Notes: generated by a model from the letters alone, not told the origin. Counted from the first letter of the stretch, positions 1 to 5,856 are shown. The stretch: 7,324 bases of DNA from Chlamydiota bacterium (GCA_011065235.1 JAAKFB010000086.1:1-7324); one strand, 5' to 3'. Program-made: numbers and translations.

Positions 1-132
1 ATTCATCTCCCGATGATTTTCCCTTGTAGATATTGCAGGAATATCTACTGCGGAAAAATCCTCAAGATCTGAACCGTTTTCCTGCTCGAGGATTGCCCAA
101 GTTATTTCTTTACGGGCCCTTAGTGATGGCTT
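1..132 (-). other. Open frame fragment running off the left edge, unidentified
   Basis: Past the stop of the truncated dehydrogenase, the minus strand is open in a different frame for 44 codons, up to the window edge. It contains pieces such as KEITWAILEQENGSDLEDF and SAVDIPAISTRENHREMN. The frame is closed upstream by a TAA just inside the dehydrogenase gene and has no ATG, so no start is evident. The composition, rich in Asp, Glu and Asn with ordinary codons, is compatible with real coding sequence. It does not look like the missing C-terminal part of a short-chain dehydrogenase. It could be the remainder of another gene joined here by a rearrangement, or chance open frame. I do not recognise a family. 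Confidence 0.3.
26..48. repeat. Small perfect inverted repeat (9-base arms, 5-base loop)
   Basis: GTAGATATT and AATATCTAC are exact reverse complements around GCAGG. No T-run follows on either strand, so it is not a classical intrinsic terminator. It lies inside the open frame that runs off the left edge and could be coincidental, an AT-rich operator-like site, or part of the sequence brought in at the rearrangement junction. Confidence 0.3.
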
Positions 133-622
133 TTACTGCGTGTTTGGTTGCGCAATAAACGTTTCCACCAGCATAGCACTCCCGTCCAGCTATGGATCCG
201 ATATTGATGATGTGGCCTTGATTTTGCTCAATCATGGAAGAGAGCGCTGCCTTTGTCACATAGAGAAGCCCCTTCAGATTTGTATCGATCACGGTGTCCC
301 AGTTGCTCGTATTGGCATCTTGCATTTTATCTGTGGATAGAGCGAGACCTGCGTTATTGACTAAGATGTCTACTTCTTGTCGTAATTGCTTAAAAACCAA
401 GTCTACTTGTTCTTTGCTTTGAACATCGAGTTGAATGGGAGTGATTTCAACCCCATATTTTTTGGAGATCTCTTTTGCTGTGGTTTTTAAACGGTCGATT
501 CGTCTACCGGTAATGACTACATGGGCTCCATGCATGGCGAATTGCTCTGCACAAGCTCTTCCGATTCCACTCGAAGCGCCTGTGATGAAAGCCGTTTTGC
601 CTTTGATAGGGGATTCTTTCAT
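110..622 (-). CDS. Short-chain dehydrogenase/reductase (SDR), C-terminally truncated
   Basis: This is a classical SDR NAD(P)(H)-dependent oxidoreductase of the YdfG/3-oxoacyl-ACP-reductase type. Visible motifs are the dinucleotide-binding TGASSGIG at residues 14-21, NNAG at 89-92, Asn115, catalytic Ser143 in INIGSIAG, and Tyr156 and Lys160 in the YxxxK motif. The two Arg residues after the second beta strand (TGRR, 38-41) suggest NADP preference. Family members are usually near 250 residues; this one ends at 170, right after AVKAITKG, where relatives continue with a substrate-binding helix and a core strand. Neither other frame restores that region, so this is not a simple frameshift. The product is probably misfolded or inactive, and the gene is best treated as a pseudogene candidate. 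It starts at ATG 14 bases after the glycosyltransferase stop, with only a weak ribosome binding site, and is probably read from the same transcript. The true substrate cannot be told. Confidence 0.85.
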   Translation of the reverse strand: MKESPIKGKTAFITGASSGIGRACAEQFAMHGAHVVITGRRIDRLKTTAKEISKKYGVEITPIQLDVQSKEQVDLVFKQLRQEVDILVNNAGLALSTDKMQDANTSNWDTVIDTNLKGLLYVTKAALSSMIEQNQGHIINIGSIAGRECYAGGNVYCATKHAVKAITKGP

Positions 623-636
623 AGTGGTGTTTCCGT

Positions 637-2838
637 TCAGTCGATAAATGTCTCAATGAGTCCGATTAGCTCTTTGCCGAAATCTTTCATCTCGAATGGA
701 TAGTGGGGCTTTTGTTTGCGACGAGCAAAGGCCTCCTCGATGAGAGGTAAGAGCCGCTGCTTGTTCTTGGTCATTCCATCTTGGAAGAGAGAATTGGACT
801 GGAGTTTGAAACGGGCTCCCATTTCTGCTTGGATGCTAAACTCCATATTAAAGACTTCCCAATCCATCAGGGCAAAAGGGGCGTGGAAGATCATGGGAAG
901 CCCTTTTGCGAGGGCTTCATTGGTTGTGCATCCGCCGGGCTTGGTGATTAGAGCATCGGCAATGCTCATGAGCGTGGAGACCCGATCATAAGATCCAATA
1001 GCGTGCATGTGAATTTTTTTGCTTTTGCATTTGAGGGCATCGATGCGCATACGCATGTCCCGGCTCTCATGCATTTTTTGGTCGCCACATAGGCAGATGA
1101 TGTGAAGGTTGGCCTTAGAGATCTTGGCCACTTCGGAGTCTGTTATTTCGGATAGAATAGTGGCGTACTTTTCTGTCGCGCGCCCGGCCATCCCGCCAAT
1201 CATGACGATGAGGACTTTATCTTCTGGCTGGATCTCGAATTTTTGTCGCAGGGTTCCTTTTTCCATGTCGCTCGCATCTTTATTAAAGGCAGAACGGACG
1301 GGGAAACCGCTGACATGGATATTTTCTTGGGGGATACGCTTTTCCATAATGGAGCGCATCTGGGGAGTGTCATAAGCTAAGGTCATCCGCCATTTAGAGT
1401 AGCTCAAATCACAAGAGCGCTCGTGCATGCCGCGTGTGAACAGATCGGTATCGAGATCGGTTGTCACCATCAAGAGGGGAAGGTCGAGCTCTTTTGCCAC
1501 GTTTAAAAACATGGCGTTCAAGGTGGGAAAACAGGTGATGAGAAGATCGGGGCTGTGCCTGAGGACTTCTTGTCGAATCTGCCGCTCGATGCTCTCTTGC
1601 TGCATCATCAAAAAGAAAGGGCCGACGGAAGTGACGACTTTAAGCCATTCAAATTCTTCATTTCTTAAGAGGTGATTGTAGAGCCTCTCTTGAGAAAAGT
1701 TGAGGAGCATACGCTTGAAGACGTCAGTCGATGCGAGGGTCTCTTCGAGTGTGTTAGCCACTTGGACGTGGTATTTGCCGCGCGCGTATTCGCTGATGGC
1801 TTTGGTGACGCTTAGGTGACCACGCCCCCCTGCACAGGTGAAAACGAGAAGGGTGTCTTTCGTGGATTTGGAGTGGGTGTAAAAGGGTTTGATCTCTCGG
1901 AGGTCGACCACGCGCGTTTTGGGATCCCAGTGGGGATCGAATTCTTCGCTGAAATGGCAGCTGCAACACAGGTGGATGTCGAGCGGCATTTGGAAAAGGG
2001 CACTTTTAAGCTCGGCGTAGGCATGGTTGAGTTCGGTGAATTTTTTCCGAAATTTTCCCATGATTGCAGTAGTTGACAATTCTGAAAATGGTTTGAGAAT
2101 ATTTTCTGAGAGGATTTTTCCCAGTTGTTTATAAAAGACGAGGAGCTCTTTTTCAAAAAAATCGAGTTGGATTTGAAGATTTTCAAAATCGAAACTATCG
2201 CTTCGGGGATGATCATGGATGCTTTTCAGGATGTCATTTAGGATTTCTTCCCAGAGAAGTAGCTGCTCAAAACAGGTGCATATCCGGTTCCAATATTCGA
2301 GGCTATCGTCTTTTGTCGTGAGGATGTCTTCGACGAAAATCCGGTCTTGGGGAAGGAGTTTGAAGCCCTCTTCTTTCATGACGATGACCAGGCTGTGCTG
2401 CACCTGTGTGCCGAAATTTCCCTCGTCGAGATGCATGGCAATGGGAGGGCGCATGAGACCGAGTGAGACGAACCAATCGCCTAGGATCTGCTCCATACTC
2501 CGCAGGGCGATTTCTTGATTGAGACGGCTTTCATCTGCGTTTTTGAGATAATTTTCTAAGGTTTTTTCCAGCTCGATAGAGACATGCAGACGGTTTTTCT
2601 CTTCAGAGGATCGCAAGTGCAATTGCAGTTCTAAATAGCGATAGACCAGATCGGTTTTTTTTTGATCCAAAAGGGTTTTGAGCTTGCAATATTCCTCATC
2701 GGCTATCCACACTCCCTTGAGCTCATCGAGAAAATCGAGCGTTTGCTGCAAGTAGTCTTCATTGGGCTTTGGCGAGCGTGTCCAATGGGATAAAAGATGA
2801 TCAGAAGCACTTTTGAGTCGGAAAACCATGAGCTGCAC
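637..2838 (-). CDS. MGDG-synthase/UgtP-like glycosyltransferase (GT28 type) with long N-terminal extension
   Basis: The C-terminal 400 residues form a GT-B glycosyltransferase related to monogalactosyldiacylglycerol synthase, UgtP and MurG. The acceptor half begins with VFTCAGGRGHLSVTKAI (about 332-348), equivalent to the GGGH loop. The donor half has MIGGMAGR (546-553), IGSYDRV (614-620) and ITKPGGCTTNEALAKGLP (631-648), the nucleotide-sugar signature. The likely job is transfer of a sugar from a UDP donor to a lipid at the inner face of the cytoplasmic membrane; diacylglycerol as acceptor is inference. Residues 1 to about 325 match nothing I recognise. They look helical and charged and end in an unusual Cys/His cluster (HLCCSCH, 289-295). 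Typical UgtP/MGD proteins are about 380-530 residues, so 733 is long. The frame opens at GTG (2838), 6 bases after the umuC stop. An ATG three codons in (2829, MVFRLK) is equally plausible, and neither has a convincing ribosome binding site. No signal peptide or clear membrane span is seen. Confidence 0.85.
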   Translation of the reverse strand: MQLMVFRLKSASDHLLSHWTRSPKPNEDYLQQTLDFLDELKGVWIADEEYCKLKTLLDQKKTDLVYRYLELQLHLRSSEEKNRLHVSIELEKTLENYLKNADESRLNQEIALRSMEQILGDWFVSLGLMRPPIAMHLDEGNFGTQVQHSLVIVMKEEGFKLLPQDRIFVEDILTTKDDSLEYWNRICTCFEQLLLWEEILNDILKSIHDHPRSDSFDFENLQIQLDFFEKELLVFYKQLGKILSENILKPFSELSTTAIMGKFRKKFTELNHAYAELKSALFQMPLDIHLCCSCHFSEEFDPHWDPKTRVVDLREIKPFYTHSKSTKDTLLVFTCAGGRGHLSVTKAISEYARGKYHVQVANTLEETLASTDVFKRMLLNFSQERLYNHLLRNEEFEWLKVVTSVGPFFLMMQQESIERQIRQEVLRHSPDLLITCFPTLNAMFLNVAKELDLPLLMVTTDLDTDLFTRGMHERSCDLSYSKWRMTLAYDTPQMRSIMEKRIPQENIHVSGFPVRSAFNKDASDMEKGTLRQKFEIQPEDKVLIVMIGGMAGRATEKYATILSEITDSEVAKISKANLHIICLCGDQKMHESRDMRMRIDALKCKSKKIHMHAIGSYDRVSTLMSIADALITKPGGCTTNEALAKGLPMIFHAPFALMDWEVFNMEFSIQAEMGARFKLQSNSLFQDGMTKNKQRLLPLIEEAFARRKQKPHYPFEMKDFGKELIGLIETFID

Positions 2839-2844
2839 AATAGC

Positions 2845-4104
2845 TCAAATACGTGGTTTTTGCAATGGAATTGTGAGCAACTCCTTCCAACTTGTGGAGA
2901 AGTGCTGTGAGGTATGCATGCGGCGCATTTTCCACGGTTTTTCGATCCCTTCTGCCGCAAATTGCAACGCGGGTTTTCCATAGGCGGCGTTGATCCGATC
3001 GAGGGCTTGCATGGCTTGGGTTTGGCGCGGGGAGGGGTGGTAAAAGAGGTCTTGCTGGTAGCAGGCCTTAGAAGAGAGATCGGTGAAGAGAACCCCCACT
3101 TTTTTATAGAGGTAGCCCTCGCGGAAAATCCCACGCAAACACATCTTGGCATAAGTGATGAGTGTGGGGGTGTGATCGTTTGGAGCGGGTAATAGGATGG
3201 TGGCGCTATTGGAATAGGGCATTTGGATGAAGGGAGAGGTGCTCAAAAAAACGGTGAGGTAGCTGGCGAGTGACTCTTGCGCGCGCAGTTTTTCTGCGGC
3301 TCTAGCGGTGTAGCTCGAAAGGGCTTCTTCGAGCGCTTTGAGTGTCTCAACGGGTGAAGAGAAGGAGCGGGAGCAGGTGATGCTTTTGCGCGGGGCGGTA
3401 GTCTCTTCGATTTTCAGACAAGAGATGCCGCGCAGCTCGAGGGCTGTTTTCAAAAGCGTTGTGGAAAAGCACTTGCGGATCCACCCGCTATCTGCATTTT
3501 TCAGCTCCAGGGGAGTGAGGATTCCACGCTGTTGGAGACGACTGGAAAGGCGCCTTCCGATTCCCCAAATATCACCCAGAGGAAACGTTGCCAGTGTAGA
3601 ATCGATTTGGTTGAGTAGGTTAGCTCCGCTCCCTTTTTTGGCGATGTGGTTGGCTACTTTTGCCAGCGTCTTGGTTGAGCTAATGCCGACAGAGACGGGG
3701 ATGCCGGTCCACTTCCAGACGCGGCTCTTGATTTCAAATCCAAGGGCAAGGGGATCGGCTGTCTCAATTTCCAAAAAGGCCTCGTCGATCGAATAGATTT
3801 CCATGTGGGGAGAAAATTGCGCGAGCACTTGCATCACCCGGTGCGACAGATCGCCGTAGAGGGTGTAGTTTGAGGAGTAGACGAAGACGTTTTTCTCATG
3901 GAAGAGTTTTTTGTATTGATAGGCGGGCGCGCCCATGGGGATGCCAAGGGCTTTGGCCTCTTTGGAGCGGGCGACAACACATCCGTCATTGTTGGAGAGG
4001 ACGACGACTGGTTTGCCCCAGAGTTTTGGGTTGAAAACCCGCTCACAAGACACGTAGAAGGAATTACAATCGACGAGAAACTTATTTTGCTTTGTGGATG
4101 ACAT
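2845..4104 (-). CDS. umuC: DNA polymerase V catalytic subunit UmuC (Y-family)
   Basis: This is an error-prone translesion polymerase that, with processed UmuD, copies past DNA lesions. At 419 residues it is full length (E. coli UmuC is 422). The palm/finger region has VDCNSFYVSCERVF (11-24) with metal ligand Asp12, then VVVLSNNDGCVVARSKEAK (33-51) and YSIDEAF (104-110) with catalytic Asp107 and Glu108. KTLAKVANHIAKK (145-157) and the thumb motif WGIGRR (180-185) follow. The little-finger region includes CSRSF (244-248). The C-terminal domain typical of UmuC contains QQDLF (350-354), which matches the beta-clamp-binding motif position QLNLF of E. coli UmuC. The ATG lies inside the end of umuD, a 23-base overlap that implies translational coupling. 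The next gene follows after 6 bases. All key residues are present and the gene looks intact. Confidence 0.97.
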   Translation of the reverse strand: MSSTKQNKFLVDCNSFYVSCERVFNPKLWGKPVVVLSNNDGCVVARSKEAKALGIPMGAPAYQYKKLFHEKNVFVYSSNYTLYGDLSHRVMQVLAQFSPHMEIYSIDEAFLEIETADPLALGFEIKSRVWKWTGIPVSVGISSTKTLAKVANHIAKKGSGANLLNQIDSTLATFPLGDIWGIGRRLSSRLQQRGILTPLELKNADSGWIRKCFSTTLLKTALELRGISCLKIEETTAPRKSITCSRSFSSPVETLKALEEALSSYTARAAEKLRAQESLASYLTVFLSTSPFIQMPYSNSATILLPAPNDHTPTLITYAKMCLRGIFREGYLYKKVGVLFTDLSSKACYQQDLFYHPSPRQTQAMQALDRINAAYGKPALQFAAEGIEKPWKMRRMHTSQHFSTSWKELLTIPLQKPRI

Positions 4105-4501
4105 AGGTGACCACGCCCCATACTTGGAACTCTTCGCCTTCGCGTACTTCGATGGGAGGATAGGAGGGATTTTCGGGCGCTAAAAAGAGGCGTTTGCCTT
4201 GCTTGAGAACCCGTTTGACAGTGAATTCTCCATTGAGCACGGCAATGATGATGGCGCGGTGTTTAGGCTCGAGTGCACGGTCGACGACAAGCACATCGCC
4301 CGAGTGGATGTTGGCTCCTTGCATCGACGTTCCCTGAACGCGCACAAAAAACGTGGCGGCAGGGTGGGAGACGAGGAGCTGATTGAGGTCGAGTGCATCG
4401 TCTATGTAGTCTTCAGCGGGTGAGGGAAACCCTGCAGCGACTGTGCTGATGAAGAGGGGGATGGGAAGTGTGTGTTTCGCTTTGCAGATGGTAACTTTCA
4501 T
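4082..4501 (-). CDS. umuD: UmuD, self-cleaving subunit of DNA polymerase V (LexA-like peptidase S24)
   Basis: UmuD is cleaved on RecA filaments to UmuD', which joins UmuC in polymerase V. The 139 residues match E. coli UmuD in length and order. The cleavage region is VAAGFPSPAEDY, with the predicted cut between Ala23 and Gly24 (Cys-Gly in E. coli, Ala-Gly as in LexA). Catalytic Ser59 lies in GTSMQG (57-62) and the general-base Lys96 in GEFTVKR (91-97). DLNQLL (38-43) is also conserved. The ATG is at 4501; the upstream bases (AAAATGCTCTC) give no clear Shine-Dalgarno match. It is the first gene of the minus-strand unit. I found no CTGT-N8-ACAG LexA box in the 250 bases before it, so how SOS control works here, if it does, is not visible. 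An inverted-repeat element begins about 60 bases upstream. Confidence 0.96.
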   Translation of the reverse strand: MKVTICKAKHTLPIPLFISTVAAGFPSPAEDYIDDALDLNQLLVSHPAATFFVRVQGTSMQGANIHSGDVLVVDRALEPKHRAIIIAVLNGEFTVKRVLKQGKRLFLAPENPSYPPIEVREGEEFQVWGVVTYVIHKAK

Positions 4502-4561
4502 GAGAGCATTTTAATGGAAATAATAAAGCGGTGGTAGAGAAAAGATATTTCTAATACGCTA

Positions 4562-4593
4562 AGAGATCTTCTCTGAATTGCTTTCACCGCCAA
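4562..4593 (+). repeat. Left terminal inverted repeat of the MITE-like element
   Basis: Outer 18 bases AGAGATCTTCTCTGAATT, then GCTTTCACCGCCAA. It differs from the complement of the right arm at three adjacent-region positions (4580, 4581 and 4584). Confidence 0.7.
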
Positions 4594-4611
4594 GAGTCAA
4601 GATTTTTTTCT

Positions 4612-4616
4612 AGGAG
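4612..4616 (+). promoter_or_regulatory. Ribosome binding site of the small internal frame
   Basis: AGGAG ends 7 bases before a TTG codon at 4624, an ideal spacing. A GTG at 4618 is only one base away, too close to be used. This decides the TTG as the start of the 41-codon frame. Confidence 0.45.
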
Positions 4617-4634
4617 AGTGCTCTTGAAAGCGGA

Positions 4635-4655
4635 ACAAACTCAAATTGAGTTTGT
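4635..4655. repeat. Perfect 21-base palindrome inside the element
   Basis: ACAAACTCAA and TTGAGTTTGT are exact reverse complements around one A. It falls in the coding part of the small frame and near the tip of the large hairpin the 167-base element could form. It could be a binding site for a dimeric protein or a recombination-related site. Confidence 0.5.
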
Positions 4656-4679
4656 GGAGCTTGAAGAGCTTCTTATAGA
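4652..4679 (+). promoter_or_regulatory. Weak candidate promoter for the OsmC-type gene
   Basis: TTGTGG (4652-4657) and TATAGA (4674-4679) are separated by 16 bases, a modest match to the sigma-70 consensus. If used, transcription would start near 4686, inside the right part of the inverted-repeat element, about 65 bases before the gene. Chance matches of this quality are common. Confidence 0.25.
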
Positions 4680-4696
4680 GAAAAAGATGGCTCTTA

Positions 4697-4728
4697 TTGG
4701 CGGTGGAATGAATTCAGAGAAGATCTCT
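4697..4728 (-). repeat. Right terminal inverted repeat of the MITE-like element
   Basis: Reads TTGGCGGTGGAATG, then AATTCAGAGAAGATCTCT. Its complement matches the left arm at 29 of 32 bases. The end lies 22 bases before the OsmC-type start codon. Confidence 0.7.
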
Positions 4729-4740
4729 AAAGAAAAATTA

Positions 4741-4745
4741 GGAGG
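4741..4745 (+). promoter_or_regulatory. Strong Shine-Dalgarno of the OsmC-type gene
   Basis: GGAGG lies 5 bases before the ATG at 4751, the best ribosome binding site in the window. It overlaps the last codons of the upstream 41-codon frame, which would favour translational coupling. Confidence 0.75.
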
Positions 4746-4750
4746 TTAAC

Positions 4751-5182
4751 ATGATTAAATATCCGCTTTATTTTGAAGGAGGCGCAAAGTCTGCAAAAGG
4801 AGTGAATACTCCATTTGAAGCGTCAGCCGATAACTATCCGCCGATTGCGTGTTCCATTCCAGAGGGGTTTCTCGGTCCCGGCGGTGGATACTCTCCAGAA
4901 GATCTCTATCTGCTTGCAGTAACGACGTGTTTGATCGCGACATTCAAAGTCTTCGCGGAAAAGGCACAAGTGGCCTACACCGAAATCAGTGCCAAGGCAA
5001 AGTTGACGATTGACCGCAATGCACAAGGGATCCCCGAATTGCAAAAGATCGATGTCACATTCCTGCTGACAGGAGTCGAAGATCAAGAAAAGGCCAAAAC
5101 GGTTTTGGGAGAAGCTGAAAAGTATTGCCTGGTCTCAAACGCGATCAAAAGCGAAAAGACATTCAACTATCAGTTTTCTTAG
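4751..5182 (+). CDS. OsmC/Ohr-family peroxide-resistance protein
   Basis: OsmC/Ohr proteins are cytoplasmic thiol peroxidases that reduce organic hydroperoxides through a reactive cysteine pair. The 143-residue length is typical. Both expected cysteines are present: Cys60 in LLAVTTCLIATFKVFAEK (54-71), at the start of the central helix, and Cys126 in KYCLVSNAI (124-132), the place where relatives have CPISNAI. PGGGYSPEDLYLLA (43-56) matches the usual G-x-x-P-E-E-L-L-xx-A segment before the first cysteine. A third cysteine, Cys34, is extra. Whether it belongs to the OsmC, Ohr or YhfA-like branch cannot be decided by eye. It is read from a strong GGAGG site, divergent from umuD, and ends 5 bases from the tail of the opposite-strand gene. 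The inverted-repeat element lies immediately upstream and may shape or supply its promoter. Confidence 0.88.
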   Translation: MIKYPLYFEGGAKSAKGVNTPFEASADNYPPIACSIPEGFLGPGGGYSPEDLYLLAVTTCLIATFKVFAEKAQVAYTEISAKAKLTIDRNAQGIPELQKIDVTFLLTGVEDQEKAKTVLGEAEKYCLVSNAIKSEKTFNYQFS

Positions 5183-5187
5183 GGCCC

Positions 5188-5856
5188 TTACGCTTGTGCC
5201 ACGCGGGCTTGAATGCGCTGAGATTTCTGCTGTTGTGCTTCTTGGTACGCTTGGTAACCACAATTCAGGATCTGCAGTGCGGTGATCCAAGCAAAGGATT
5301 GCCCCAGAGGATGTTTGAGATACTCGGCACGTACGAGATACTCAGCGGCTTGCCAAATGACAGGTGCTGCAATTGCCAGACTAGCTCCTTTTAATAAATG
5401 GGGTGAGGAATTGGGAAGGACAAATCGGGCACATCGATTAATGGCTTTTGCAGAGGACAGAAGGGCGATATTCGGAGCCGCATTAACAAGAGCGTTCTGA
5501 AAAGTACTGAGAACACCGTCTCGCCAACAAAAATAGCTAAATAAGGCAAGGGGGATTCCAGTTGTGACACGTGTTAGCATCTGGATTTGTTTTTGCTGTT
5601 TTTCTAACTCGGATTGATGAACAGTTTGGATGACGCGTGGAGTTGGCTGAAACTCTTCCTTTGGGGGCGGAGTCTTTTTTCTAAAAAGACCGATCAAGAA
5701 ATCCCAAACCTGTTGAAAAAAGCGGGCAATGCTACGGGGCCATGTGGGTGCTTGCGGGGAGATGAGCACAGTTTCATAAGAGGGTTGTGGAAGAGCTACC
5801 GCTGCAGCCGGTTGTGCTGGAGGAGTGGGTGTTGGAGATGGTTCAGTTCTGATCAT
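5188..5856 (-). CDS. Unrecognised proline-rich, partly hydrophobic protein, coupled to htrA
   Basis: I recognise no family for these 222 residues. Residues 1-40 are rich in Pro and Ala (PSPTPTPPAQPAAAVALPQP) with no positively charged signal peptide. Residues 42-59 form an amphipathic or aromatic stretch (SIARFFQQVWDFLIGLF), followed by a basic proline-rich hinge (RKKTPPPKEE). Residues 80-95 are Gln-rich and helical. Three moderately hydrophobic stretches follow at about 98-112, 154-176 and 187-203, and the tail is Gln-rich and polar (EAQQQKSQRIQARVAQA). This suggests a membrane-associated protein with disordered N-terminal part, possibly a lineage-specific chlamydial protein. Its ATG overlaps the htrA stop as ATGA, so it is translated by coupling and belongs to the htrA unit. 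Its stop lies 5 bases from the convergent OsmC-type gene. An inclusion-membrane or secreted role is possible but no diagnostic bilobed hydrophobic domain is evident. Confidence 0.75.
   Translation of the reverse strand: MIRTEPSPTPTPPAQPAAAVALPQPSYETVLISPQAPTWPRSIARFFQQVWDFLIGLFRKKTPPPKEEFQPTPRVIQTVHQSELEKQQKQIQMLTRVTTGIPLALFSYFCWRDGVLSTFQNALVNAAPNIALLSSAKAINRCARFVLPNSSPHLLKGASLAIAAPVIWQAAEYLVRAEYLKHPLGQSFAWITALQILNCGYQAYQEAQQQKSQRIQARVAQA

Larger units (their letters stand above)
4562..4728. mobile_element. MITE-like element with 32-base terminal inverted repeats
   Basis: The left arm 4562-4593 and the right arm 4697-4728 are reverse complements at 29 of 32 positions. The outer 18 bases (AGAGATCTTCTCTGAATT) are identical and the inner ten (CACCGCCAA plus one preceding C) are also kept. 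Weaker complementarity continues inward, allowing small gaps, to roughly 4612 and 4676. The total is 167 bases. Inside are a ribosome binding site, a short reading frame resembling a transposase start, and a perfect palindrome. CTAA occurs at 4559-4562 and again at 4727-4730, a possible target duplication that overlaps the arm ends, so the exact boundary is uncertain. The structure fits a miniature inverted-repeat transposable element left by internal deletion of an insertion sequence. It sits in the divergent promoter region of umuD and the OsmC-type gene. A non-mobile alternative is a long RNA hairpin used in regulation. Confidence 0.65.
4624..4749 (+). pseudogene. 41-codon remnant frame, probably transposase N-terminus
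   Basis: Starting at TTG with a well-placed AGGAG, the frame reads LKAEQTQIEFVELEELLIEK and then KMALIGGGMNSEKISKEKLGG to a TAA one base before the OsmC-type ATG. The first part has the look of the opening of IS transposases of the IS5/IS1182 type, which commonly begin with a short polar stretch, then a pattern like Q-x-E-F-V-x-L-x-E-L-V-P. This likeness is from memory and short. From about codon 17 the sequence diverges into the right end of the element, as expected if most of the transposase was deleted. It may still be translated and, because its stop abuts the next start, could couple to the downstream gene. A functional small protein remains possible. Confidence 0.4.

Noticed and set aside
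26..48. Intrinsic terminator at the 9-base inverted repeat
   Set aside because: The stem is AT-rich and no T-run follows on either strand.
112..122. GGGCCCTTA occurs at the broken dehydrogenase (114-122) and at the OsmC-type stop (5182-5190)
   Set aside because: A nine-base match is too short to be a meaningful repeat; the flanks differ and neither site has other features of a mobile-element end.
2703..3152. 149-codon minus-strand frame overlapping the end of umuC and start of the glycosyltransferase
   Set aside because: Out of frame with two clear genes, with low-complexity Ser/Pro/Arg composition typical of a shifted reading.
3338..3796. Long open frame on the plus strand opposite umuC (152 codons), and similar ones opposite htrA and the glycosyltransferase
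   Set aside because: They lie wholly antisense to well-supported genes, have no recognisable motifs and no consistent ribosome binding sites; they are shadows of the real codons.
4560..4600. TTGACT on the minus strand (4595-4600) as a -35 for umuD
   Set aside because: At 16-18 bases downstream there is only TTCAGA-like sequence, not a credible -10.
4624..4749. Double-glycine leader of a bacteriocin-like peptide, suggested by VELEELLIEKKMALIGGG
   Set aside because: The part after the glycines is encoded by the terminal repeat of the element and no transporter or modification gene is nearby; a transposase remnant explains it better.
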